Part shown: in pieces, positions 22,656-31,713 of the stretch
How positions within the stretch are numbered: the first letter of the stretch is position 1
Layout of the letters: every line of letters starts with the position of its first letter
Origin: Paenibacillus mendelii
GTDB lineage: Bacteria; Bacillota; Bacilli; Paenibacillales; Paenibacillaceae
Length of the DNA: 64,000 nt
Direction of reading: 5' to 3'
NCBI RefSeq assembly: GCF_024498075.1
Contig: NZ_JANHOF010000003.1
Span: forward strand, 558,001-622,000
Translations under genes and position numbers: made by a program
The notes under the pieces: generated by a model
Seen by the model: only the letters and a program-made list of their open reading frames with translations
What the model was told of the DNA's origin: nothing
The model's database searches: none

Positions 22656-24644
22656 ATGGGGGGGGCAATTCGCAGTATGGCCGGAAAGCCTTCATTGTGG
22701 ATGATCGTTCGCGACGAAGAGCGTTCGATCGCGCGCTGCTTGCAGAGCGTGAAGGACGCGGTAGACGAGATCATTGTTGACGACACAGGGTCGACCGACA
22801 GGACGGTCGGAATATGCCATAGCCGGCTTGGGCTGGGTTCGGAGCAGGAGAAGCAGCAGGCGGGAGGTCCGGACCGGGCAAGACAGCGGATTCTGGTCGC
22901 CAGTCCCGTCAAGCAGAAGCCCGCCATCTTGCGTTTGTTCCTCGATTCCCTCGCTGAATTAGATGCGGAGGGGCTGCTCGTCGAATATTAGTTCTTGGAT
23001 GACAACGATGATGAGGAAGCGAGAGGGCTCCTGGAGGCGTTTCGCGTCCAGAACGAAGGCGCGGTGGCGATTGTCAGCGAGAAGGATGGCCAGCCGTACG
23101 TGCGGGACGATCAGACCCATTACTGGAATGATGCGCTGGTGGATCGGGTAGCGGCGATGAAGGACCGGATCATCGAGCATGCCCTTGAAGAGGGCTATGA
23201 TGCGTTGTTCTTGATCGATTCGGATCTTCTTATCCATGCGAATACGGTGAAGCGTTTATTTCATACGGGAAAGGATATCATCTCCAATATATTTTGGACG
23301 AAATGGCAGAAGGAAGCGGTGGAGCTCCCGCAAGTGTGGATGACAGACGAATACTCGTTTATCCGCAACTCCAGGCAGACCCCGCTGGCCGATGAGGAAG
23401 CCAGCCGGCAGACCCAAGCCTTCCTGAAGCAGATGCGGAAGCCGGGCGTTTATGAAGTCGGCGGGCTGGGAGCCTGCACGTTGATCAGCCGCGCGGCCAT
23501 GGAGAAGGGCGTCCGGTTCCGGCGGCTGCCCAACGTCTCGTTCTGGGGGGAAGACCGGCACTTCTGTATACGGGCAGCCGCGCTTGGCTTCGGATTATAT
23601 GTCGATACCCGATATCCGGCATATCACATCTACCGCGATTCGGATCTGGATGGAGCCGTCCGGTATATACGGTCGAAATCGCCTGATCCGAATCCGGGTA
23701 TTACAATAAGTCTCTGCATGATCGTAAGGAATGAGGAAGAGGCCTTGGAACGCTGTCTGCTGTCGGTCGAGGGGGTCGCGGACGAAATTATTATCGTCGA
23801 TACCGGCTCGACGGACCGGACGAAGGAAATTGCCGGCCGGTTCACCGGCCGCATCTATGACTTCGATTGGGTGGATGACTTTGCCGCCGCTCGCAACTAT
23901 GCTTTCGGCAAAGCGACCGAGTCTTACATCATGTGGCTGGATGCGGATGATGTGGTGGAGGAGCCATGCGGGTTTAAGTGGATCGGCGTCGTGCACGAGT
24001 ATTTGGAGGTCGCAGGCAATATCGTCCAACGCGATATCGCCATCACGCATAAGAAGGACAAAGCATATACCGACCGGAATCTGCAGATTTACCGGCGGCG
24101 GCTTGAGCAGGGCGAGGAATTCCTGCCCAGGGATATGTATTACTTCGCCAACGAATTGAACGATCACGGCTGGTTCGAGGAAGCGGCCGATCAATACGAG
24201 AAGTTTCTGGCGACCAAGCAAGGCTGGATCGAGGATCAGATTGCCGCTTGCCTGAAGCTGGCCGATTGCTGTGCACGCCTATACGAGCGGGACCGCCAGC
24301 TGCGATCGCTGTTCCGAACGATGGAATATGACCGTCCGCGCGCGGATTGCTGCTGCCGGCTAGGCGCTTTGTTTATGTCCGAGAACCGGTTACAAGAGGC
24401 GATCTATTGGTACGAAACGGCAACAACGCTCGGAGAACCGCCGCAGTCCGGCGCCCTTATCGATCATGCGTCATGGACGTGGCTGCCGCATCTGCAATTA
24501 TGCGTCTGCTATGACAAGCTGGGTCAATATAAGAAGGCGTATGAATATAATGAGAGAGCGCTGGACTATCAGCCGGACCACCCGAGTATGCTTTATAACA
24601 AACGCTATTTGGAGGAGCAATTGAAGGAGAGGGCGGGTGGATAA
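22656..24644 (+). pseudogene. Damaged multi-domain GT2 glycosyltransferase with TPR tail
   Basis: A single frame carries an in-frame TAG at 22989-22991, splitting it into 111 and 549 codons; protein similarity continues across the stop (LLVEY, stop, FLDDNDDEEARG). Part 1 begins with a GT2 start (SLWMIVRDEERSI, DTGSTDRT) that breaks off after about 45 residues and jumps into the next domain. Part 2 is that GT-A-like domain (FLIDSDLL, NVSFWGEDRHFC), then another GT2 domain (SLCMIVRNEEEAL, DTGSTDRT, MWLDADD). After DADD it passes directly to the F-K-W-x-G-V-V-H-E-Y segment, so about 60 residues usual there are missing. A TPR-like helical tail follows. Nonsense codon plus internal deletions suggest decay, although the 549-codon part could still be made from ATG 22995. 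Confidence 0.7.
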
Positions 24645-25353
24645 GTTGAGAAGCGAGGGCAGCAAGCTTACCCTCTCGATGATCGTCCGCAATGAAGCGG
24701 ACCGTTATTTGCGCCGGGCGCTGGAAGCCCACCGCGACTATATCGAAGAAGCCGTCATTATCGACGACGGCAGTTCCGACGACACCGCTGATGTATGCCG
24801 TGATATGCTTAGCGGCATACCGCTGCATCTGGTTCGGAACAAGCAGTCGACTTATCATAACGAAGTGGAGCTGCGCAAGCAGCAATGGCATGAAACGGTA
24901 AGCCGGAAACCGGATTGGATCTTGAACATGGACGCGGACGAGTGGTTTGAGCCAGGCTGCAGGCCATTACTGGATGAAACCCTGCGGCAGCGGCAAAGTG
25001 ACGCCATCTATTTCCGCTTGTATGACATGTGGAGCGAAACGCATTACCGGGAGGATTTCTACTGGCGTGCCCACCAGACGTTCCGGCCGTTTCTGATTCG
25101 TTATCAAGCCGATGCCGCGTATGAATGGAAGGAAACGCCTCAGCATTGCGGCAGATTTCCCCAGTCGATCCAGTATTTCTCGTATAACTGTCATCCGCTT
25201 CGTGTGCAGCATTACGGCTGGGTGAAGCCGGAGGACCGGAGAGCGAAGTATGACCGTTACATGAGGCTTGACGGTGAAGGACGTTACGGATGGATCGATC
25301 AATATACATCGATTCTGGATGAAAAGCCGAATTTGATCCCGTGGGAGGGCTAA
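24637..25353 (+). CDS. GT2 family glycosyltransferase
   Basis: The 238-residue GT-A enzyme has the opening LSMIVRNEADRYLRRAL, the nucleotide-sugar DDGSSDDT and the metal-binding NMDADEWF near residue 90. It probably transfers a sugar from an NDP-sugar in the cytoplasm. The start is GTG, preceded by GAAGGAGAGG, and overlaps the stop of the damaged gene upstream by 8 bases. The next gene starts 3 bases after its stop, so the two are co-transcribed. It appears intact, ending in the family-typical LIPW. Confidence 0.8.
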   Translation: MDKLRSEGSKLTLSMIVRNEADRYLRRALEAHRDYIEEAVIIDDGSSDDTADVCRDMLSGIPLHLVRNKQSTYHNEVELRKQQWHETVSRKPDWILNMDADEWFEPGCRPLLDETLRQRQSDAIYFRLYDMWSETHYREDFYWRAHQTFRPFLIRYQADAAYEWKETPQHCGRFPQSIQYFSYNCHPLRVQHYGWVKPEDRRAKYDRYMRLDGEGRYGWIDQYTSILDEKPNLIPWEG

Positions 25354-25356
25354 GAC

Positions 25357-26053
25357 GTGCTCGTTCGCGACATCGAGAAGTCGATGCTTCACGCCGAACA
25401 AACCGGGTACGGCTTCGGGCCGATGACGATCAGCAAGAGCGCCCTGGTCCATTTGGCGCGCCGGCTGGAGCCAGGGGAGGGCGGACAGGCGGTCAAGCTG
25501 TTGGAGCTGGGCGGGGGGCAATCGACGATGTTTCTATCATCCCTGCACCGGCTCGGCTTGCTCCCGCTTCAAGTGATGACGCTTGAGCATCAGCCGTCAT
25601 GGGCAAGCGATCTGCAGAGCCGTGCAGATCCGGACTGCGTCACAATCATGCGGCAAACGCTGAAGCAGATCACCGACGAGGAATGGGAGCGCGTCTTTGC
25701 CCATCCCGATCAGTCCGCCCGGTTATGGAGCAAAATCGGTTCCCCCGTTCGGGACTCGTTATATGGACATTATACGCTTCGGAATGCTTTCTATAGCGAA
25801 GCGCACGACAACGTGCCGGGCCGGGGCACCATCGATGCGATGATTATCGACGGGCCGCATGGCAACGGGCGTTCGCTGGCATTTCCGCTGTTCGTTTCGG
25901 CTCTGAAGCAGGGGGCATATGTGCTGATCGACGATTTTGACCATTACCCGTTTTCTGAGCGATTTGGGCCGCATTTGCCGCTACGAAGAATGTTACCGTG
26001 AACTCATTGGCGATAAGCACTGGGTATTGGTTCAGGTGCAGGTGCAGGTGTAA
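25357..26053 (+). pseudogene. SAM-dependent methyltransferase-like gene with a C-terminal frameshift
   Basis: The GTG start follows GGGAGG. A class I methyltransferase-like SAM loop is seen as LLELGGGQSTMFL, then an IDAMIIDGPHGNG strand and VLIDDFD. The frame as read stops at 25999-26001 after SERFGPHLPLRRMLP. Reading one base displaced from about 25965 gives LGRICRYEECYRELIGDK and ends in a VQVQVQV tail at 26051-26053, which looks like the natural end. So a one-base indel around 25945-25970 is likely, either a real mutation or an assembly error. The product probably methylates a glycan or small precursor; the substrate is unknown. Confidence 0.6.
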
Positions 26054-26156
26054 GAGCCTCATACCAGAGGGCCCCCTGCAGCGAAGCTATCAAGGATGTC
26101 CCGACTGCAGACTATGCAGGCGGAAAGTCAGCAGGCCTTGGCGTACAATTGCCGTT

Positions 26157-26183
26157 ACGGCGTTCAGCCGTCTACATACAATA
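26157..26183 (+). promoter_or_regulatory. Candidate sporulation (sigma-K or sigma-E) promoter
   Basis: CATACAATA at 26175-26183 fits both the sigma-K (CATAnnnTA) and sigma-E (CATACAAT) -10. AC lies at 26157-26158, 16 bases upstream, which favours sigma-K. It is 84 bases before the first of three small helical genes. Confidence 0.4.
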
Positions 26184-26266
26184 AGCAGTGAACGGCAGCC
26201 TGACTGCCGTGCAGTAGCATACCGGCTTATTGCGCATATGCTGATAGAAGCGGGGAGGGACTTTTC

Positions 26267-26557
26267 TTGACGCAACAAATCGTGACGGAATTAATCGAGC
26301 ATATTTCACATTCGCATGAACATATGGCGCGTGTTCTGGAGGCTGAGCGCCATGTTGCGGTACGGATGTCGCAGATGGTGGATGCGCTGCCGGATCGGCA
26401 TCCGGAATTCGGAGGCATGGGTGGATTAATGGAAAGCGCGCACGCGGTGACGGGCAGCGTCGTCAATTATTTGAACAGCATTGCCGAGCTTCAGGAAACG
26501 ATCGCCATAACGATCAATTCAATTATGAAGGAGCTCAGCGAAGAGGAAGAAGAGTAG
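26267..26557 (+). CDS. Small helical protein 1 of 3
   Basis: This 96-residue product starts at TTG after GGGGAGGGA. It appears almost entirely alpha-helical, with His-rich SHSHEHMARVLEAERH, a Gly-Gly hinge near residue 50 and an acidic tail ending in five Glu. The segment MARVLEAERHVAVRM resembles MARILDSVAD in gene 3 and ARMLEASAKLQRNVAVIL in gene 2, so the three look like paralogues. No known family is recognised. A coiled-coil structural role, perhaps in the spore, is a guess. Confidence 0.7.
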   Translation: MTQQIVTELIEHISHSHEHMARVLEAERHVAVRMSQMVDALPDRHPEFGGMGGLMESAHAVTGSVVNYLNSIAELQETIAITINSIMKELSEEEEE

Positions 26558-26585
26558 GGCGGAGGAAAGGGAGGAAGATGCGGCC

Positions 26586-26909
26586 ATGAGTCGGGAGACG
26601 TCATATGCGCGAATGCTGGAAGCCTCCGCCAAGCTTCAGCGGAACGTGGCGGTGATACTGGAAGCGAAGGCGTCCGAAGCGGAGAAGGTACGGAGCTGGC
26701 TGTGCAACCATGTAACGCCTGATGCATATCAGGAGCATCAGGCACATCTGAAAGATACGCTCGGCGTCCACGAGCAATTGATCGAAGTCATCGATGGTCT
26801 GTCCAAGCTGAACCAAGGCATGGCAAACGTTCTTAAAGCGGCGCTTCGTCATGATCAGGAGGAGAGCAGCGGGTTTGGCAACTTCGACTTCGGGGAAAAG
26901 ACCGAATGA
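26586..26909 (+). CDS. Small helical protein 2 of 3
   Basis: The 107-residue product begins at ATG with GGGAGGAAG upstream. Predicted long helices carry ARMLEASAKLQRNVAVILEA and a second helix around ELIEVIDGLSKLNQGMANVL. The pattern x-A-x-V-L-x-A recurs in both neighbours. Its stop overlaps the next start in ATGA, so genes 2 and 3 are probably coupled. Function unknown. Confidence 0.7.
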   Translation: MSRETSYARMLEASAKLQRNVAVILEAKASEAEKVRSWLCNHVTPDAYQEHQAHLKDTLGVHEQLIEVIDGLSKLNQGMANVLKAALRHDQEESSGFGNFDFGEKTE

Positions 26910-27235
26910 GCCTGTTCATGAAGGAATGGGAGGTACGCATCGAATTGATCCGCTCCATTGCCCGAAGCCAGCAGGCGATGGCGCGGATCTTGGACAGCGT
27001 AGCGGACATCACCGAGCATTCGCCGGTAATGGCGAAATCGATTCGCGAGAATATGCGGTCGCTGACAGCGATGCAGCAATCGATGGCCGAAACGGTTGGC
27101 TGCGTAAGGCTGCGGCGCCCGCAGCAAGGTATTCCCGCCAAACCATGGCTGCGTACCGGCGCCTTCCCCCCGAATGAAGCCGCAGTCCCGGTTCGTTCAG
27201 AGAGGCCGGCCATTAACGGGAGGAAGCGAAAGTGA
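26906..27235 (+). CDS. Small helical protein 3 of 3
   Basis: The 109-residue product overlaps the previous gene in ATGA. The first 65 residues are helical with IRSIARSQQAMARILDSVAD and a second helix rich in Met, Ser and Gln. The C-terminal 35 residues are Pro/Arg-rich and probably disordered. It is related to the two proteins upstream. It faces purA tail to tail with a 42-base gap. Confidence 0.65.
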   Translation: MSLFMKEWEVRIELIRSIARSQQAMARILDSVADITEHSPVMAKSIRENMRSLTAMQQSMAETVGCVRLRRPQQGIPAKPWLRTGAFPPNEAAVPVRSERPAINGRKRK

Positions 27236-27277
27236 GCCTACTAATAAGCACGGCGCCGGCTTCGGCGCTGGTTCGCC

Positions 27278-28555
27278 CTACCGCTGGATGAACTGACCCC
27301 GCTCCGGTCCAACTGAAACATAGCGGATGGGGACTCCTATTCGACGTTCCAGCTCAAGGACATAGCCCTGCGCGTTCGGCGGCAAATCTTCGAATCGTCT
27401 GATGTGTGAGATTGCCGTTGTCCATCCGGGAAGGGTCTTGAATACAGGCTTCGCCTTCTCAAGCAAGGAAGACACGGGGAACTGCTGAGTCACATCGCCT
27501 TCAATATCGTAAGCCGTACAAATCGGGATGTCGTCCAGATAGCCAAGTACATCCAAGTTGGTCAGAGCAGCTTCAGTCGCGCCCTGCAGCTTGCAGCCAT
27601 AAGAGGTTGCGACCGCATCAAACCAACCCATTCGACGAGGCCTGCCCGTTGTAGCCCCATATTCGCCGGCATCCCCGCCTCGGGTTCGGAGTTCATCCGC
27701 CGTGATACCGCTGATTTCCGCGGTGAGAGGCCCTTCGCCCACCGCGCTTGAATACGCTTTAATGACCGCCATGACCCGATTAATCGAGTAAGGAGGCAGT
27801 CCGGCGCCGACCGAAGCGAAGCCTGCCAGCGTCGAGGATGATGTCGAATACGGATAGATGCCGTGGTCAGGGTCGCGCAGCGCGCCAAGCTGTCCCTCCG
27901 CTACGATCCGTTCCCCCCGGTTCAACGCTTCGTGCAGCAGTGTCGTCGTATCCTGTAATAACGGCTTAAGCCGTGCGGCATGTGAGAGCAATTCCCTGAC
28001 GATGATTTCGGCTGAGAACGGCGGTTTCCCATACAGATGGACAGCCAGAATATTCTTGATTTCAAGAGCGGCTTCGACGCGGCGCCGCAGTCGTTGTTCG
28101 TCAAGCAAATCGCCGGTTTGAATGCCAAGCTTTACATATTTGTCCGCGTAGAAGGGCGCGATGCCCGCCTTGGTCGACCCGAATTTACGGTCCCCCAGCC
28201 GCTTCTCTTCCCATTCATCGAACCGTTTGTGATAAGGCAGCACGAGCTGTGCCCGGTCTGAGACGAGCAATATTGGCGCCGGAACGCCGCGCGCCTTCAA
28301 TGCGTCCAGTTCATGGAACAAGTCTTCCATATGGAGCGCTGCTCCCGGTCCGATCACGTTCGTCACGTTCGGATGAAACACGCCGGAAGGCAGCGTGTGA
28401 AGCGCGAATTTGCCATATTCATTGATAATCGTATGCCCCGCATTGCTGCCGCCTTGAAAACGGACGACGTATTCCGCCTCGGCCGCGAGGACGTCGGTCA
28501 TTTTACCTTTGCCCTCGTCTCCCCAATTCGCTCCGACAATCGCTGTTACGCCCAT
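27278..28555 (-). CDS. purA: Adenylosuccinate synthetase family protein (PurA paralogue)
   Basis: PurA joins IMP and aspartate using GTP to form adenylosuccinate. The catalytic pair is in place: Asp13 in WGDEGKGK and His41 in GGSNAGHT. The GTT-like loop reads GSTKAGIAPFYADK and the aspartate loop GATTGRPRRMGW. Length (425) is normal. Unusual is the IMP/GTP region STSSSTLAGFASVGAGLPP, where standard PurA has SSNP-x-A-G-G. It is divergent from a LysR regulator, which is not the common housekeeping context, so it may be a second, specialised copy. RBS AAGGAGGG stands before the ATG. Confidence 0.85.
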   Translation of the reverse strand: MGVTAIVGANWGDEGKGKMTDVLAAEAEYVVRFQGGSNAGHTIINEYGKFALHTLPSGVFHPNVTNVIGPGAALHMEDLFHELDALKARGVPAPILLVSDRAQLVLPYHKRFDEWEEKRLGDRKFGSTKAGIAPFYADKYVKLGIQTGDLLDEQRLRRRVEAALEIKNILAVHLYGKPPFSAEIIVRELLSHAARLKPLLQDTTTLLHEALNRGERIVAEGQLGALRDPDHGIYPYSTSSSTLAGFASVGAGLPPYSINRVMAVIKAYSSAVGEGPLTAEISGITADELRTRGGDAGEYGATTGRPRRMGWFDAVATSYGCKLQGATEAALTNLDVLGYLDDIPICTAYDIEGDVTQQFPVSSLLEKAKPVFKTLPGWTTAISHIRRFEDLPPNAQGYVLELERRIGVPIRYVSVGPERGQFIQR

Positions 28556-28615
28556 TCGATAAGCCCTCCTTATTGAAATGTCCTTCTTTATCTGATTATA
28601 ATAATTGTAAGTGCA

Positions 28616-28630
28616 TTAATATAATTAATG
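28616..28630. promoter_or_regulatory. LysR-type operator candidate
   Basis: ATTAATATAATTAAT has arms ATTAA and TTAAT with a T-N11-A core and lies in the 109-base gap between purA and the lysR gene. It could serve both promoters. Confidence 0.5.
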
Positions 28631-28664
28631 TTAATCATACCTATCATAAAGGTGGTTTATAGGA

Positions 28665-29567
28665 ATGGCGCGTCCTGTTCAAAACTTGGAGCTCTACCGC
28701 GTCTTTTATTACACGGCCATCACTGGGAGCTTGACTAAAGCGGCGGACGAGCTGTTCATTACACAGCCTGCGGTCACTCATTCGATCAAGCAGCTGGAGG
28801 AGCGGCTGGGCGGCAGACTGTTTCTCCGCACATCCAAGGGGGTAAAGCTGACTCTAGAAGGTGAAGCGCTCTTTCACTATATCGATCAGGCGTACCAATT
28901 GATCCGCAACGGAGAGCGTAAGATGGCCGAGATGCATGAGCTGCAAGATGGCGAGGTTCGGATCGGAGCGGGTGACACGCTATGCAAGCACCTGCTTCTC
29001 CCCCATCTGGGCAGCTACCACAAGGCCTATCCGGCGATACGCGTACATGTGACGAATCGGACGACGCCGGAGACGGTGGCGTTATTGAAAGAAGGGAAGA
29101 TCGATATCGGCATCATCAATTTGCCGTTCGCGGCGGACAAGCAGGTAAACGTTCTTGAAACGATCGACCTGCACGATTGTTTCGTAGCGGGGGAGTCTTA
29201 CCGGGAGCCGGAGTTGAACGCCATCTCGTGGGAGGAGCTCGCGGAACGGCCGCTAATGATGCTGGAACGCGGCAGCAGTACAAGAGCTTATGTCGATGAG
29301 GTCGCAATGAAGCATGGTGTGCGGCTCAAACCAGAGGTTGAGCTTGGCAGTCTCGATCTTCTCGCTGATTTTGCCAAAGCAGGGCTTGGCATCGCTTGCG
29401 TTGTCCGCCGGTTCGTGGCCAGCGATATCGCTGCAGGCATGCTGCATGAGGTGAACCTGTCGCATCCGATTCCGCCCCGGAAAGCTGGGATCGTCACCTT
29501 GAAGGACACGCCTCTGCCCGCAGCGGCGGACAGGTTTATCCATATGCTTACAGAAGAGACGCTATAA
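28665..29567 (+). CDS. LysR-family transcriptional regulator
   Basis: The N-terminal winged helix (residues about 5-65) has the classic FYYTAITGSLTKAADELF, TQPAVTHSIKQLEERLG and LFLRTSKGVKLT. A periplasmic-binding-like effector domain follows from about 90 to 295 (VRIGAGDTL, IDIGIINLP, LLADFAKAGLGIACV). Length 300 is normal. It is transcribed divergently from the purA-like gene and probably regulates it together with itself through the palindrome at 28616-28630. The effector is unknown, perhaps a purine-related metabolite. RBS AAGGTGG. Confidence 0.9.
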   Translation: MARPVQNLELYRVFYYTAITGSLTKAADELFITQPAVTHSIKQLEERLGGRLFLRTSKGVKLTLEGEALFHYIDQAYQLIRNGERKMAEMHELQDGEVRIGAGDTLCKHLLLPHLGSYHKAYPAIRVHVTNRTTPETVALLKEGKIDIGIINLPFAADKQVNVLETIDLHDCFVAGESYREPELNAISWEELAERPLMMLERGSSTRAYVDEVAMKHGVRLKPEVELGSLDLLADFAKAGLGIACVVRRFVASDIAAGMLHEVNLSHPIPPRKAGIVTLKDTPLPAAADRFIHMLTEETL

Positions 29568-29692
29568 GCTGGGTCAGAGTGGCGGGGGAACGACTGAGCT
29601 GTGTATGCCTGAAAAGTAATGCTTCACTGATATGTATGACCTGACGTTCAATGGGGTATTAGTGGAATTAATATGCAGGGAGAGGAATTATC

Positions 29693-30523
29693 GTGGCTGA
29701 TTGGATGGGTAAAGAGTTTTGGATCGACGGCCTTAAACTTGTCGCCAGCAAATCGATTGTGCTGGCATTCATTGTGCTGATGACATGGGTTGTCCTTAAG
29801 GTAAGGAAGACAGCCATCAAGCGTTTGTTCGTACTGACACGTCTTGGCTTGAAGCAGCGGGATACACTGGAATCGCTGCTGCTGTCATTTACGAAATATG
29901 TGCTTTTTATCGTTGCCGCACTCATGTGCTTGAGCAACATTGGGATTCAGGTTGGACCGATCATTGCAGGAGCTGGTGTTCTTGGTCTTGCCGTCGGCTT
30001 CGGCGCCCAAACGCTTGTGAAGGATTTAATTACGGGATTCTTTATTATATTCGAAGATCAATTCTCCGTCGGCGACTATGTCTCAATCAATAACGGCCAA
30101 ATTAACGGGACCGTGATGAGCGTCGGCCTTCGCGCGACTAAGATTCGTACGTGGGCGCAGCATATGGTCGTCATTCAAAACTCGGAAATCAAAGTGAGCC
30201 AGAACTATAACCGGGAAAGAATGCGCGCAATCGTCAACGTGTCCATCCCGTTTGATACGGATCCGTCGGTAATCGAGCAAGCGGTGCATGCCATATCCCA
30301 TCGGCTGACAGAGACAATGCCACACCTGTTCTTGACGGACCCGGATGGAGTACCCGTGGAGCCTCCGAAGCTATATGGCCTTGCCGAGATGGAAAACAAT
30401 CAGCTTGGCGCAAAGTATACCGTAACCTGTCTGGTCAAGGACGAGCACTTCTGGACGGCGGGAAGGGAGCTGCGCAAGGCGCTTGTCCATGAACTGAGGG
30501 CGAGGGACGTCGCTATTGCCTAG
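29693..30523 (+). CDS. MscS-type mechanosensitive ion channel
   Basis: The membrane part contains about three helices (residues 17-37, 65-85 and the pore helix near 90-115). The pore helix is rich in Gly and Ala (AGAGVLGLAVGFGAQTLVKDL), as in MscS TM3. The beta domain EDQFSVGDYVSINNGQINGTV and the C-terminal alpha-beta domain are present. Such channels release solutes on hypo-osmotic shock. The start is GTG after GGGAGAGGA. A strong terminator follows, so it is probably a single-gene unit. Confidence 0.92.
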   Translation: MADWMGKEFWIDGLKLVASKSIVLAFIVLMTWVVLKVRKTAIKRLFVLTRLGLKQRDTLESLLLSFTKYVLFIVAALMCLSNIGIQVGPIIAGAGVLGLAVGFGAQTLVKDLITGFFIIFEDQFSVGDYVSINNGQINGTVMSVGLRATKIRTWAQHMVVIQNSEIKVSQNYNRERMRAIVNVSIPFDTDPSVIEQAVHAISHRLTETMPHLFLTDPDGVPVEPPKLYGLAEMENNQLGAKYTVTCLVKDEHFWTAGRELRKALVHELRARDVAIA

Positions 30524-30585
30524 CGGCTGAGGCAGACGGTCATATACACAAAGAATACTGAACGTGATATGGATTCAATCCATGA

Positions 30586-30624
30586 AAAATGAGGATTCTT
30601 CCTAGGGAGAATCCTCATTTTTTT
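30586..30624. terminator. Bidirectional terminator between mscS and fabH
   Basis: AAATGAGGATTCT (30587-30599) and AGAATCCTCATTT (30608-30620) form a perfect 13-bp stem. T-tract on the plus strand and an A-run before the stem allow use in both directions. Confidence 0.85.
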
Positions 30625-30668
30625 GCATTCCTATCTTGTCTGATCCCCAAGTCTTCTCCGCAGCTTAC

Positions 30669-31661
30669 CTAAAGTGTCCAGCGCATCAACAAGGCGGCTT
30701 CCGTCAAACCGCCGCCGAAACCGTACAGCAGTACGAGATCGCCTGTCTTGATCCGGCTTTCCTTCATCGCCAGATCAAGCGCCAACGGAATGGAGGCTGC
30801 CGAAGTGTTCCCGTATGCAGCGATGCTTGTCAGCGTTTTTTCGACCGGAATGCCGGTCTTTTCGCATACAGAGTCGATGATCCGCATGTTGGCGCTGTGC
30901 GGAACAAACCAATCCAAATCTGCGGTGTCATATCCGTATCGTTCCATAATCGCAGAGATGCCCTTAGGCAATTGACTGACCGCCCATTTATATACTTCTC
31001 TACCGTTCTGGATGATTTTCCCGTTTGGGGTGATCGGCTGCCCATTAATCGATGAAGACAAGCTGGATCGATACAACTGATGGCTGTCTTCACCCGAGGT
31101 GGAAACGTACGATCCGATAAACGCTCCTTCATCGCTCCTCTCCAATAATGCCACTCCTGCCCCGTCCCCGAACAGAATACATGTCGTACGGTCGGTATAG
31201 TCGGTGATCTTGGAGAGCGTTTCCGCGCCGACCACGAGTATTTTGCGGTGAACGCCCGTCAGCAGAAGGCCGTTCGCAAGCTGGAGTGCGGTTACGAATC
31301 CGGCGCAAGCCGCTTGAATGTCGGCCGCGCCGCACGCTCCGATACCGAATTCCGCTTGGATGCGCGCGGACATGCTCGGAAAGAAAGTATCCGGCGATGA
31401 TGTTGCGACCAGGATGAAGTCGACGTCCGTCAAAACGGAACCGTACCGGGCTTGCATATTGCGAATGGCGGCAAAGCACAGATCGCTGCAATACTCGTCT
31501 TCGGCAGCGATGCGCCGTTCATGAATGCCGGTGCGTTGGACGATCCATTCGTCGCTTGTCTCGACGATTTGCTCCATGTCGGCATTGCTTAAGACACGTT
31601 CCGGCACATAGGCTCCGAAAGCCGTAAGAGTCGCATGGGACATGAATTGCGGTTCCTGCAT
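30669..31661 (-). CDS. fabH: Beta-ketoacyl-ACP synthase III (FabH)
   Basis: It condenses acyl-CoA with malonyl-ACP to start fatty acid synthesis. The thiolase-fold catalytic triad is visible: Cys119 in QAACAGF, His255 in VPHSANMRI and Asn285 in YGNTSAAS. Length 330 is typical. ATG 31661 has AAGGAG upstream at good spacing; a second Met lies 6 codons inside. A FapR-like operator overlaps its promoter. The enzyme may be a second FabH with special primer preference, as in branched-chain producers; nearby ACP and acyltransferase genes leave room for a link to glycan acylation, which is inference. Confidence 0.92.
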   Translation of the reverse strand: MQEPQFMSHATLTAFGAYVPERVLSNADMEQIVETSDEWIVQRTGIHERRIAAEDEYCSDLCFAAIRNMQARYGSVLTDVDFILVATSSPDTFFPSMSARIQAEFGIGACGAADIQAACAGFVTALQLANGLLLTGVHRKILVVGAETLSKITDYTDRTTCILFGDGAGVALLERSDEGAFIGSYVSTSGEDSHQLYRSSLSSSINGQPITPNGKIIQNGREVYKWAVSQLPKGISAIMERYGYDTADLDWFVPHSANMRIIDSVCEKTGIPVEKTLTSIAAYGNTSAASIPLALDLAMKESRIKTGDLVLLYGFGGGLTEAALLMRWTL

Positions 31662-31685
31662 AGGGAACAGCTCCTTTATGATCAG

Positions 31686-31710
31686 ATATTAGTACCAGAT
31701 ACTAATATCA
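31686..31710. promoter_or_regulatory. FapR-like operator
   Basis: GATATTAGTA and TACTAATATC form perfect 10-base arms around CCAGA. The core TTAGTACCAGATACTAA agrees with the known Bacillus FapR box (TTAGTACC near-palindrome). It covers the expected start point of fabH, so malonyl-CoA-controlled repression is predicted. Confidence 0.75.
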
Positions 31711-31713
31711 CTA

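Noticed and set aside
25998..26270. 90-codon frame overlapping the methyltransferase end
   Set aside because: Cys/Arg-rich shadow in a third frame; the natural end of the methyltransferase covers its start and the next gene has its own TTG and RBS.
27236..27277. Terminator between the helical genes and purA
   Set aside because: A GC-rich hairpin (around GGCGCCGGCTTCGGCGC) is possible, but there is no T-tract on either strand.
27278..28555. PurZ-type enzyme for 2-aminoadenine DNA
   Set aside because: The GDEGKGK Asp and overall length fit PurA, and no phage genes or related nucleotide enzymes are nearby.
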